Assembly: GCF_029203285.1 (NCBI RefSeq) | Contig: NZ_CP115669.1 | Coordinates: forward strand, 4,464,001 to 4,528,000 | DNA from: Pseudomonas sp. PSE14 | GTDB lineage: Bacteria > Pseudomonadota > Gammaproteobacteria > Pseudomonadales > Pseudomonadaceae | Length of the DNA stretch: 64,000 bases | Reading direction: 5' to 3' | In this document: positions 37,508 through 45,625 of the stretch, piece by piece | Numbering within the stretch: the stretch's first letter is position 1 | Layout of the letters: each line of letters starts with the position of its first letter | The notes under the pieces: model-generated | Database searches by the model: none | The model's input: the letters and a program-made list of their open reading frames with translations, nothing else | What the model was told of the DNA's origin: nothing | Program-made: the position numbers and the translations under genes

Positions 37508-38190
37508 GCGAGGCTCCGGGTGGCGGCTTCGAGCAACGCCTCGGGGTCGAGCAGGCGGACACTGCGTCCACTCCACTGCAACACACCGTGGGTGAAGCGA
37601 TCATTGGCGGCCAGCGACTGCCCGGAAGCGGCGACTACGGCGTCGCTGTCCAGGGTGTGAATGCCGTCCACCTCGTCCACCGGCGACAGCACCGGGCCGC
37701 TGGAGGCCGCCAGGATCAGCATGCGTGGCACCGCTCGCCGGCCCTCTGTAGCGGCTGTGCGGCGGTCGAGGCCGAGCAGTTCGCCCAGGGAGATGCAGGC
37801 CACCAGGGTGCCGCGCACGTTCGCCACGCCCAGCAGTGCCGGGGAGCGCTGATGCGGCAGGGAGTGCACCGCCGATTCGGAGGCGACCTCCGCCAGGGCG
37901 CGGATCGGCAGCCCCAGCCATTCATCGCCGAGACGGAAGATCAGGTAGGCACGCCCCTCCACCGGCGCCGCTTCATCGGCCTGCGGCGCCCGCGCGGCGG
38001 ACTCGTCGCCCAGCGAATAGCGGTCCAGCAGGCGAATGGCGGCTGCCGCGTAGACCGGGCAGTTGCGGCAGTGGATGTGCTCGGGCAGGCGCGCGCAGGA
38101 CTTGTCGCCGCGCACGCCAATACGGTTCCAGCAGTCGTCCACCGGTTCGGCGCGGGCATCCAGTTGTAATTCGTAGTCGTGCTCAGGCAT
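37504..38190 (-). CDS. wspD: WspD, CheW-type coupling protein
   Basis: A 228-residue scaffold between receptor and kinase. A CheW domain occupies about residues 75-220 (YLIFRLGDEWLGLPIRALAEV, LLGVANVRGTLVACISLG). The N-terminal extension has a cysteine cluster (CWNRIG, SCARLPEHIHCRNCPVY) that could bind a metal. It overlaps wspC by 8 bases and wspE by 4. Confidence 0.93.
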   Translation of the reverse strand: MPEHDYELQLDARAEPVDDCWNRIGVRGDKSCARLPEHIHCRNCPVYAAAAIRLLDRYSLGDESAARAPQADEAAPVEGRAYLIFRLGDEWLGLPIRALAEVASESAVHSLPHQRSPALLGVANVRGTLVACISLGELLGLDRRTAATEGRRAVPRMLILAASSGPVLSPVDEVDGIHTLDSDAVVAASGQSLAANDRFTHGVLQWSGRSVRLLDPEALLEAATRSLA

Positions 38191-39436
38191 CGCGCTTCAC
38201 TCCTCGCGCGGCGCGCTCCTGCAGGCGCCGGGCTCCCTCCGCGTCGCCCTGGGCGGCGAGCAGCGCGGCCAGATGCAGGAGGCTTTCCTGATGATCGGGT
38301 TGCAGGTACAGCGCCTTGCGGTAGTAGCCCTGCGCTTGCGCACCCTGTCCCTGAGCGTCGCTGAGCAGCCCCAGCCAGTAGAAGGCTTCGGCGCTGGGCC
38401 CCTGCTCCGCGAGCAACGCCTCGCAACGCTGGCAGGCCTCGGCGGTCTGCCCGGAATTGGCCAGCCGGGCGATGTCCGCCAGACCGCTGCTGGCCGGCAC
38501 GGTGCGCTGGGGCGAGGTGGCAGCGGGTGGCGAGGCGTTTGGCCTGGGGTGGCGCGGGCGAGTCGACACGGCGCTGGGTCTGGGTGGCGCCGGGATGTGT
38601 TTGGGCGAGGGCGGCACGAAGGCCGGGCGCGCCGACGGCGCCGGGTTGTCCAGCGGAAAGGCGAAGGACTGCGCCACGCCCAGCGGTCGCAGCCCCTGGC
38701 GAGACAACAGGCTGGCCTCGGCGGGGCCAATGAACAGCACCCCGTCCTCGCGGGCCAGGCGGCGCAGCACGTCCACCACCCGCTCCTGGGTGACGCGGTC
38801 GAAATAGATCAGCAGGTTGCGGCAGAACACATAGTCATAGGGCGCCTCGTCGGCCAAAAGCGCAGGCGCCAGCAGGTTGCCCACGCGGAACTGCACTTTC
38901 GACCGCACCGCCTCGCTGATCTGGAAGTCGCCGTTCTCGCCGGTGAAGTAGCGGTCACGGAAGCTCAGGTTGTCGCCACGGAAGGAATTGCGGCCGTAGC
39001 GGCCCTCCTCGGCGCGCTCGAGCACCGAGCGGCTGACATCCAACGCGTCGACCTGGAAGGCCGAAGGCGCCAGCCCCGCATCGAGCAGCGCCATGACCAT
39101 CGAATAGGGCTCCTCGCCCGACGAACACGGCAGACTAAGCAGGCGCAAGGGGCGCGCCCCGGCCAGCTCGCAGACGCGGCGACCGGCCAGTTTGGCCAGC
39201 GCGGCGAACGACTCCGGGTAGCGGAAGAACCAGGTCTCCGGAACGATCACCGCTTCGATCAGCGCCTGCACCTCTTCGGCGGACGCCTGCAGGCGTTCCC
39301 AGTAAAGCCCGACATCGCCCCCGGCAACCTTGGTGCTGCGCTGGCGTATGGCGCGGCCGATCACCGCCTCGCCGACGGACTCCGCATCCAGGCCGATGCG
39401 CTCCTTGAGCAGCTGGGCGATGCGCGGGTCGTTCAT
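38183..39436 (-). CDS. wspC: WspC, CheR-type methyltransferase with TPR domain
   Basis: A 417-residue receptor methyltransferase. The CheR domain (about 1-265) shows PETWFFRYPESF, the SAM site SLPCSSGEEPYSMVMAL and VFCRNLLIYF. A Pro-rich linker (about 270-315) leads to TPR helices (about 320-410: AFYWLGLLSDAQGQGAQAQG), likely binding partners. It methylates WspA and is opposed by WspF. It overlaps wspB by 4 bases. Confidence 0.95.
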   Translation of the reverse strand: MNDPRIAQLLKERIGLDAESVGEAVIGRAIRQRSTKVAGGDVGLYWERLQASAEEVQALIEAVIVPETWFFRYPESFAALAKLAGRRVCELAGARPLRLLSLPCSSGEEPYSMVMALLDAGLAPSAFQVDALDVSRSVLERAEEGRYGRNSFRGDNLSFRDRYFTGENGDFQISEAVRSKVQFRVGNLLAPALLADEAPYDYVFCRNLLIYFDRVTQERVVDVLRRLAREDGVLFIGPAEASLLSRQGLRPLGVAQSFAFPLDNPAPSARPAFVPPSPKHIPAPPRPSAVSTRPRHPRPNASPPAATSPQRTVPASSGLADIARLANSGQTAEACQRCEALLAEQGPSAEAFYWLGLLSDAQGQGAQAQGYYRKALYLQPDHQESLLHLAALLAAQGDAEGARRLQERAARGVKRDA

Positions 39437-39942
39437 GCCGCACTCCCGGCGTCACGCAACAGACGCTCGCGCGCCTCATCGGTCAGCAACTGGTCGACTC
39501 GTACGCACTGCAACAGCCCCTGTTCGTCCTCCAGCACCGGACCGAGGTAACGGGCGCTGCCGTTTTCCAGTTGATAGTCGCGAAACGCCGCCGGATCGCG
39601 ACGCAGGGTGTGAGTAGCCTGCTCCAGGATCAGCCCCAGGTGCTGCACGATGGCCTGCGCCTCCACGCGATAGCGCACCAGCACCAGACGCGTGCTGGTG
39701 CGCCGGGGCGCGCTGTGGCCGAAGGCGAGCTGGCTGAGGTCGAGCACCGGCAGGAGTTCGCCGCGATGGGCGTACAGCCCGGCGACCCAGGCCGGCGCCT
39801 CGGGCAGGCGCTTGAGTGCCGGCAAGGGCAGCACTTCGAGGACGTCGTGCACGTCCAGCGCATAACGGTCCGCGCCGAGGCGGAACTGCAGGTAGAGCCT
39901 GCCCGCCACCGACGCGTCAGACTTTGAAGCGGGAGACGCCAT
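39433..39942 (-). CDS. wspB: WspB, CheW-type coupling protein
   Basis: A 169-residue single CheW domain ([40 protein letters not shown]), the second adaptor of the Wsp array. Its start lies 26 bases inside the 3' end of wspA, an unusually long overlap that implies translational coupling. Confidence 0.93.
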   Translation of the reverse strand: MASPASKSDASVAGRLYLQFRLGADRYALDVHDVLEVLPLPALKRLPEAPAWVAGLYAHRGELLPVLDLSQLAFGHSAPRRTSTRLVLVRYRVEAQAIVQHLGLILEQATHTLRRDPAAFRDYQLENGSARYLGPVLEDEQGLLQCVRVDQLLTDEARERLLRDAGSAA

Positions 39943-41536
39943 TGCGCAGTCCGTTGGCTACCAGGTTCAACTCATCAATGGCGAAGCTGGCCTGACGCAG
40001 CGATTCCACGGTCTGTCCGGTGGCCTCGCCCAATTGCACCAGCGCCTGGTTGATCTGCTCGGCACCAGTGGCCTGGGCCTGCATGCCTTCGTTGACCATC
40101 TGCACGCGCGGCGCCAGCGCCTGCACCTGCTGGATGATCTGCGACAGTTGCTCGCCGACCTGGCCGACTTCGGCGATGCCGCGGCGCACTTCCTCGGAGA
40201 ACTTGTCCATGCCCATCACGCCGGCGGACACGGCGGACTGGATTTCACGCACCATCTGCTCGATGTCGTAGGTGGCTACGGCGGTCTGGTCGGCCAGGCG
40301 GCGCACTTCGGTGGCCACCACGGCGAAACCACGGCCGTACTCGCCGGCCTTCTCCGCCTCGATGGCGGCGTTGAGCGAGAGCAGGTTGGTCTGGTCGGCC
40401 ACCTTGACGATGGTGGTGACCACCTGGTTGATGTTGCCGGCGCGCTCGTTGAGGATCGCAAGCTTGGCGTTGACCAGCTCGGCGGCGCCCATCACGTGGT
40501 GCATGGTCTCTTCCATGCGCGCCAGGCCCAACTGGCCGGAGCCGGCCAGGGTGGAAGTCTGTTCGGCAGCCGAGGACACCTCGGTCATGGTGCGCACCAG
40601 GTCGCGCGAGGTGGCGGCGATTTCCCGCGAGGTGGCGCCGATCTCGGTGGTGGTGGCGGCCGTCTCGGTAGCGGTGGCCTGTTGCTGCTTGGAGGTGGCG
40701 GCGATCTCGGTCACCGAGGTGGTGACCTGGATGGCCGAGCGCTGGGCCTGCGCCACCAGCGACTTGAGTTCCTCGGCCATGCCGTTGAAGCCGGTTTCGA
40801 TCACGCCGAACTCGTCGTTGCGCTCCAGCGCCAGGCGAGTGGTCAGGTCACCGCCCCCCATCGAACCCAGCCCGCGTACGACCTGACGCACCGGTTCGGT
40901 GATGGCGCGCATCAGCAGGAGGCCGCAGATACCAGCCACGACGATGGCCAGCAGCAACGACACCAGCATGATGAGCTTGGCCCGCTGCACTTCGACGACG
41001 ATTTTATCAGCCGCCGCATCGGCGATCCGCTTGTTCAGGTCGATCAGTTCGTTGAGCGTCTTGCGTCCCGCATCCCAGGCCGGGTCCAGCTTCTCCAGAA
41101 TCATCTTGCGTGCCGCGGCGCGGTCATCGCCGTACGTATTCAGCACCTCGGTCAGAAGCGTTTCATAGCTCTGTGCCTCCTGCTTGAAGCGTCCCAGCAT
41201 CTGGCGGTCGTCATCCTCATGGATGGTCACTTCGTACCTGGCGATGCGCTCGAACAGCACATCATGGTTGGAGGAGAACGCCTGGCGGTCCGTTGCGTCG
41301 AGCGGCTTGTCATCGTTCAGGCCGACCAGCATGTGCACCATCAGGATGCTGTCGGTCCAGGCCGAACGCACGGTGGTAAGGGCGTAGGTGCCCGGCATGG
41401 CGTCCTCGCTGACCCGCTTCGTACTGTCTTCGACGTCCAGCAGGCGGATATAGGAGATCACCACCATCAGCAGCATGATCGCGATGACGACAGCAAAGCT
41501 GGCCAGGATGCGTTGGCGTAGAGTCCAGTTCTTCAC
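39917..41536 (-). CDS. wspA: WspA, membrane chemoreceptor for surface contact
   Basis: A 539-residue methyl-accepting protein that senses surface-associated envelope stress. One membrane helix (about 11-32), a helical periplasmic sensor (about 33-180), a second helix (about 185-205), HAMP, and the cytoplasmic signalling hairpin with tip [21 protein letters not shown] start at the GTG at 41536, preceded by GGGGA at 5 bases and giving KNWTLRQRI as N-terminus; an ATG 27 bases upstream has no ribosome-binding site. First gene of the operon; the promoter should lie within 41537-41726. Confidence 0.94.
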   Translation of the reverse strand: MKNWTLRQRILASFAVVIAIMLLMVVISYIRLLDVEDSTKRVSEDAMPGTYALTTVRSAWTDSILMVHMLVGLNDDKPLDATDRQAFSSNHDVLFERIARYEVTIHEDDDRQMLGRFKQEAQSYETLLTEVLNTYGDDRAAARKMILEKLDPAWDAGRKTLNELIDLNKRIADAAADKIVVEVQRAKLIMLVSLLLAIVVAGICGLLLMRAITEPVRQVVRGLGSMGGGDLTTRLALERNDEFGVIETGFNGMAEELKSLVAQAQRSAIQVTTSVTEIAATSKQQQATATETAATTTEIGATSREIAATSRDLVRTMTEVSSAAEQTSTLAGSGQLGLARMEETMHHVMGAAELVNAKLAILNERAGNINQVVTTIVKVADQTNLLSLNAAIEAEKAGEYGRGFAVVATEVRRLADQTAVATYDIEQMVREIQSAVSAGVMGMDKFSEEVRRGIAEVGQVGEQLSQIIQQVQALAPRVQMVNEGMQAQATGAEQINQALVQLGEATGQTVESLRQASFAIDELNLVANGLRNGVSRFKV

Positions 41537-41726
41537 AGCGTTCCCCAGAAATGGTCGAGACATGCCGATGGAAGTGCACTCGAAAGAGCTTAGGCCCGCA
41601 AATGCAAATTCCTACTAATTCCTCAGCAAGATAAGACATATAGTATCTGGAGACGCATAAAGCTCACCTCCTTATTCCAAATTTTCAGCACATTTTTCCG
41701 CCCTGCAAGGTCGCCCCACTTCCCCC

Positions 41727-42164
41727 ATGCTGTCCCTCGCCCTGGCCGCCCATGCCGGCCTGTTCCTCTCGGCCTTCGGCGCCGCCACCCTGCTGCCCCT
41801 GCAATCGGAAGCCGTGCTGGTGGGCCTGCTGCTTGGCGGGCAGTACCCGCTCTGGTCGCTGCTGCTGGCCGCAAGCCTCGGCAACGTACTCGGCTCGCTG
41901 GTCAACTGGTTGCTGGGGCGCGGCATCGAGCGCTGGCACGACAAGCGCTGGTTCCCGGTCAGCCGGCAGGCGCTGGAAAAGGCCCAGGTGCGCTACCAGC
42001 GCTTTGGTTGCTGGTCGTTGCTGCTGAGCTGGGCGCCGCTGATCGGTGATCCGCTGACCCTGATCGCCGGGGTGATGCGCGAACCGCTCTGGCGTTTCCT
42101 GCTGCTGGTGACCCTGGCCAAGGTGGGCCGCTACGCCGTGCTGGCGTGGCTGACGCTGGGCTGA
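41727..42164 (+). CDS. YqaA-family (DedA-like) inner-membrane protein
   Basis: A 145-residue membrane protein with about four hydrophobic segments. It has the SNARE-associated/DedA-like pattern of a reentrant loop with Gly/Pro and Arg (GNVLGSLVNWLLGRGIERW, WAPLIGDPLTLIAGVMREP). DedA relatives handle polyprenyl-phosphate or lipid flipping; the role of YqaA is not known to me. The start has no strong Shine-Dalgarno sequence. Divergent from wspA. Confidence 0.85.
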   Translation: MLSLALAAHAGLFLSAFGAATLLPLQSEAVLVGLLLGGQYPLWSLLLAASLGNVLGSLVNWLLGRGIERWHDKRWFPVSRQALEKAQVRYQRFGCWSLLLSWAPLIGDPLTLIAGVMREPLWRFLLLVTLAKVGRYAVLAWLTLG

Positions 42165-42256
42165 ACGACGGGGTGGCGCGATTTGTCGTCTAACCAGGGA
42201 ATTTTTCCTACGCTGACGTATCCAATGGCCATCATGGAACGCCACGGGGTGGATAG

Positions 42257-42649
42257 ATGAAGGTATTGAAATTGTCGGCCGTACTGGCTGCCGCTGCGCT
42301 GTTGAGCGCCTGCGGTGGCAGTAACCAGGCCAAGGTCTGCGGTTCGGACGATGTGAAGAACCAGTTGGTGAAGATCTTCCTCAGTGGTTCGCTGTCCAGT
42401 CAGGCCGACGCCCTGACCAAGGCCGAGCTGAAGGACGTGGCGATCATCGAGAAGGACCCGGACAGCGGCGTGCTGGAATGCGTCGGCACGCTGTCGGTGC
42501 CGGTGGTTGGGCAGGTAGCGTCCGGCACCCTGAAATACCGCATCGCCCCGGCGGCCAAGTCGGATCACGACTACCTGCTGCTGTTGGCCGATGGCGATCT
42601 GGCCAATGCCTTCGCCAAGCGTATCGAGGGCATGATCCCGCGGCAGTGA
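42257..42649 (+). CDS. small lipoprotein of unknown function
   Basis: A 130-residue lipoprotein with lipobox LSAC (Cys19) and a mature part with two more cysteines (KVCGSDD, LECVG), resembling a small periplasmic alpha-beta domain. No family recognised. The start at 42257 has GGTGGA about 5 bases upstream. A strong terminator follows 20 bases after the stop. Confidence 0.8.
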   Translation: MKVLKLSAVLAAAALLSACGGSNQAKVCGSDDVKNQLVKIFLSGSLSSQADALTKAELKDVAIIEKDPDSGVLECVGTLSVPVVGQVASGTLKYRIAPAAKSDHDYLLLLADGDLANAFAKRIEGMIPRQ

Positions 42650-42668
42650 GGGTTATCCACAGATAGTG

Positions 42669-42695
42669 AAAAACCGGCCCATGTGGCCGGTTTTT
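42669..42695 (+). terminator. intrinsic terminator after the lipoprotein gene
   Basis: An 11-bp stem AAAAACCGGCC/GGCCGGTTTTT with loop CATGT is followed by TT; the A/T ends make it work in both directions. Confidence 0.93.
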
Positions 42696-42785
42696 TTATT
42701 GGGCGCGTTTTGTCGATGCGTCGAGGACAGAGCCCGCAATTGCGCGAGCGCACGACGCCGGTGTTCGCCAGGGGATACCGAGTCA

Positions 42786-42823
42786 TCCGCGATGGATTTC
42801 GCGGACAAGGTCCGCTCCTACGA
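42786..42823. repeat. REP-like hairpin (GCGGACAAGGTCCGC type)
   Basis: CCGCGATGGATTTCGCGG forms a stem with loop TGGATT and is followed by GGACAAGGTCC and GCTCCTACGA. A second copy of the 3' part is at 43311, and the final CTCCTACGA is shared with the GTAGGAGCG REPs. Confidence 0.7.
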
Positions 42824-42833
42824 ATAGCACTCC

Positions 42834-42943
<110 letters not shown>

Positions 42944-42998
42944 CTATTGAGGATTTCCAGCGAAGTATCCGCGCACTCCGGAGCGCCCCTTCAGGAGG

Positions 42999-43116
42999 CC
43001 GAGTGGAATCGGAGTTTCAGGGGTTGAGCGGCATGGATGCCGCGAGAGCGTCGTTGGGCCATGGATGGCCCGTCGACGCGGGCCCCTGAAACTTCGATGG
43101 AGCGAGGGAAACGAAG
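42999..43116 (+). ncRNA. candidate structured RNA with GGA hairpin loops (RsmA-binding type)
   Basis: Plus-strand folding by eye: hairpin CCGA/TCGG with loop GTGGAA (42999-43012); a 10-bp closing stem GTTTCAGGGG/CCCCTGAAAC (43014-43023, 43083-43092) enclosing two hairpins, one GCGGC/GCCGC with hexaloop ATGGAT (43028-43043), the other GCGTCG..GGGCC/GGCCC..CGACGC also with hexaloop ATGGAT (43048-43079); then CTTCG/CGAAG (43092-43116) with two GGA in its loop. Both hexaloops with their closing C-G pair read CATGGATG, an exact match to the RsmA consensus CANGGAYG. No promoter is evident and it may be a multicopy repeat, so RNA status is inferred. Confidence 0.45.
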
Positions 43117-43129
43117 CGCAGCGAAGTAA

Positions 43130-43254
43130 CAGCCGAAGGCTGGCCCGAAGGGTGAGCGAAGCGAATCAGTCCCGCGAAGCGGGACCCGGATGATGGGGCA
43201 GAGACTTTTGCCCACTTTGGGTCGTTTGCCAAAGTGGGTCGCCCGAGGGGGCGA
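43130..43254. repeat. run of stable hairpins, likely part of a larger multicopy element
   Basis: Four perfect hairpins in a row: CAGCC/GGCTG (43130-43142), GTCCCGC/GCGGGAC (43169-43185, loop GAA), CCCACTTTGG/CCAAAGTGGG (43211-43238, 8-base loop), TCGCCC/GGGCGA (43239-43254). Such density is not coding. I believe similar sequence is found between genes elsewhere in Pseudomonas, but cannot check. Confidence 0.6.
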
Positions 43255-43310
43255 AACAAAATCTCTCAGCCCACGCCGAAGCGGCGCAGAAACACCCAAC
43301 TCAGAAGAGC

Positions 43311-43337
43311 ATCGCGGACAGAGTCCGCTCCTACGGG
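43311..43337. repeat. second REP-like hairpin (GCGGACAGAGTCCGC type)
   Basis: GCGGAC/GTCCGC with CTCCTACGG after it repeats the 3' part of the element at 42786 in direct orientation. The two copies bracket the tandem repeat and hairpin block. Confidence 0.7.
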
Positions 43338-43386
43338 AGCCGTGCCGGGCCTGACCGGTATGCCCCCCAAGGCCCCCGTTGAGGAC

Positions 43387-43671
43387 TCAGAACCCTTCCA
43401 GATCGATCAACTCTCCCTCGAACGTCAGCCAACCGCCCTGTTCGTTCGCCGCGCCATCGCGGATTTCGCCGTAGTAGGACAACCCGTTGTCCAGCGTCAC
43501 GCAGACATGGGTGGGCTCCTCCGGCGCATCCAGCTGGCCGTCGAAGCTCAGCTTGATGATGCCCGGCTCCGGCGCGCTCAGGCTGGCCGGCACACGCGCG
43601 TTGTCCACCGCCTCGGTTTCACGCCCCCAGTGCTCGGCGCTGACGGTAACGGTGAGTAATGCCTGGCTCAT
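43387..43671 (-). CDS. small hypothetical protein, acidic beta-rich
   Basis: A 94-residue acidic protein with no signal or membrane helix. Alternating hydrophobic strands (ALLTVTVSAEHWG, GIIKLSFDGQLD, HVCVTLDNGLSYYGEI) suggest a small beta domain. The ATG at 43671 has GGAG 11 bases upstream. It has normal codon bias and lies alone between the repeat block and the MHS transporter gene. No family recognised. Confidence 0.65.
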   Translation of the reverse strand: MSQALLTVTVSAEHWGRETEAVDNARVPASLSAPEPGIIKLSFDGQLDAPEEPTHVCVTLDNGLSYYGEIRDGAANEQGGWLTFEGELIDLEGF

Positions 43672-43776
43672 GTTCGCTGGATCTCCGCAAAGGTCCCCGG
43701 CGCAACGCGCACCGGGCAATGCGGCAAGGGTATTCCAGCGGCGCCGCCCAGGCGAGCCCGGATCGCGCCGAATGAA

Positions 43777-43806
43777 CACGAAGGGCGCCCGCAGGCGCCC
43801 TTCGTG
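43777..43806. terminator. hairpin after the MHS transporter gene
   Basis: A perfect 13-bp inverted repeat CACGAAGGGCGCC/GGCGCCCTTCGTG with loop CGCA, 13 bases after the transporter stop. On the minus strand TTCATT follows, a poor T-tract. Confidence 0.75.
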
Positions 43807-43819
43807 AAAAGCTCACCGA

Positions 43820-45442
43820 TCAATCGGCATGGATGTCGTTGTGGCGCGTCTCGCGCAGGAACAGCAGTGCGCAGACCAGGCTCACGGCAGCAATCAGCAC
43901 CGGGTACCACAGGCCGTAGAAGATATCCCCGGTGTACACCACCAGCGCGAACGACAGGGTCGGCAGCAGGCCGCCGAACCAGCCATTGCCGATGTGGTAA
44001 GGCAGCGACAGCGAGGTGTAGCGGATGCGGGTCGGGAACAGCTCCACCATCAGCGCCGCCAGCGGGCCGTAGCAGAGGCAGGAGATCAGCACCAGCGCCA
44101 CCAGGATGGTGATCACCATGCCCTTGTTGACCATCGACGAATCCGCCTTGGCCGGGTAGCCAGCCTCCTTCACCGCAGCACTCAGGGCGGCGGCGTCGAA
44201 GCCTTCGATGCGTTTCTCGCCCACCGTCACCACCACGCCGCTACCGGCCGGCGCGGCCTCGCTGCTGTAGGGCACACCGCTCTTCACCAGCAGCGTCTTC
44301 ACCTGGTCGCAGGGGCTGTCGAATTTGGCCTTGCCCACCGGGTCGAACTGGAAGGTACAGGTCGACGGGTCTGCCATCACGGTGATCGGCGCCGTGCGCG
44401 AGGCCTGGTCGATCTGCGGGTTGGCGTAATGGGTCAGCGCCTGGAACAGCGGGAAGTAGCCCACCGCCGCCAGCGCCAGGCCCGCCAGCAGCACCGGCTT
44501 GCGGCCGATCTTGTCGGACAGCCAGCCGGCCACCACGAAGAACGGCGCGCCGATCACCAGGGCGACGATCAGCAGTTCGTTGGCCAGGGCGCCGTCCACC
44601 TTCAGCACCTGGGTTAGGAAGAACAGCACATAGAACTGCGCGGTGTAGAAGGTCACCGCCTGCCCGGCGTTGATGCTGAACAGCGCGGTAAGGACGATGC
44701 GCAGATTCTTCCAGTTGGTGAAGGACTCCTTGAGCGGCGATTTGCTGGTCTTGCCCTCGGCCTTCATCTTCAGGAACGCCGGAGACTCCTGCATCGACAG
44801 GCGAATCCAGGTGGAAATGCCCAGCAGCACGATCGACAGCAGGAACGGCAGGCGCCAGCCCCAGGTTTCGAACTCATCGCCGGTCAGTTGGCGGCAGGTG
44901 AGGATCACCAGCAGCGACAACAGCAGGCCGCCGGTGGCGGTGGACTGGATCCAGCTGGTGTAGCTGCCGCGCTTGTTGGCCGGGGCGTGCTCGGCCACGT
45001 AGATCGCCGCGCCGCCGTATTCGCCGCCCAGCGCCAGGCCCTGGAGCATGCGCAGCGCGATGAGGATGATCGGCGCGGCCACGCCGATGGTGGCGTAGGA
45101 CGGCAGAAGGCCGACGGCGAAGGTCGACAGGCCCATCAGCAGGATGGTGGCGAGGAAGGTGTACTTGCGCCCGATCATGTCGCCCAGGCGACCGAACACC
45201 AGCGCCCCGAAGGGCCGGACCAGGAAGCCGGCGGCGAAGGCCAGCAGGGCGAAGATGAAGGCGGTGGTGTCGTTCACCCCGGCGAAGAACTGCTTGCTGA
45301 TGACCGCCGCCAGCGCGCCGTAGAGGAAGAAGTCGTACCACTCGAACACCGTGCCGAGCGACGAGGCGAAGATCACCTTGCGCTCTTCGCGGCGGGACGA
45401 CACATGCCGCTCGTAGGAACTGGATTGCGCTACATCGGTCAT
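43820..45442 (-). CDS. MHS-family MFS transporter with large periplasmic insertion
   Basis: A 540-residue major facilitator of the metabolite:H+ symporter group (ProP/ShiA-like), importing a small organic solute. The MFS motif RXGRR-like GRLGDMIGRKYTF is in loop 2-3 and is repeated as SDKIGRKPV. About 100 residues (340-440) are inserted between helices in the second half, with Cys362 and Cys378 that may form a disulfide. I start at the ATG at 45442, with GGAG 8 bases upstream. It is next to a GMC dehydrogenase gene, so it may import that enzyme's substrate (choline or an alcohol); inference only. Confidence 0.9.
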   Translation of the reverse strand: MTDVAQSSSYERHVSSRREERKVIFASSLGTVFEWYDFFLYGALAAVISKQFFAGVNDTTAFIFALLAFAAGFLVRPFGALVFGRLGDMIGRKYTFLATILLMGLSTFAVGLLPSYATIGVAAPIILIALRMLQGLALGGEYGGAAIYVAEHAPANKRGSYTSWIQSTATGGLLLSLLVILTCRQLTGDEFETWGWRLPFLLSIVLLGISTWIRLSMQESPAFLKMKAEGKTSKSPLKESFTNWKNLRIVLTALFSINAGQAVTFYTAQFYVLFFLTQVLKVDGALANELLIVALVIGAPFFVVAGWLSDKIGRKPVLLAGLALAAVGYFPLFQALTHYANPQIDQASRTAPITVMADPSTCTFQFDPVGKAKFDSPCDQVKTLLVKSGVPYSSEAAPAGSGVVVTVGEKRIEGFDAAALSAAVKEAGYPAKADSSMVNKGMVITILVALVLISCLCYGPLAALMVELFPTRIRYTSLSLPYHIGNGWFGGLLPTLSFALVVYTGDIFYGLWYPVLIAAVSLVCALLFLRETRHNDIHAD

Positions 45443-45537
45443 TGCGGGCTCTCCTGCCCCTTCAGGGGCTCTTATTGTTGTTTCGGCCACGACTGCCGCG
45501 GTTTTCACACCGCGCGATAGCGTTTCGGTGTTGCTCC

Positions 45538-45562
45538 TTGTAGGAGCGCTTGCTCGCGAACC
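45538..45562. repeat. partial REP, GTAGGAGCG family
   Basis: TTGTAGGAGCGCTTGCTCGCG has lost four bases of the usual GAGCGAGCTTGCTC core, leaving a shortened hairpin between the transporter and oxidoreductase genes. Confidence 0.75.
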
Positions 45563-45625
45563 GCCTGACACCTCAGCGGCAGGGAGCGGAGTTTCACGTC
45601 ACAGCAGTGGGCGACGGGATCGCCG

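Noticed and set aside
42991-43299. Minus-strand frame of 102 codons across the hairpin block
   Set aside because: The frame crosses many perfect palindromes and has low-complexity Arg/Pro/Gly content; the DNA structure explains it better than coding.
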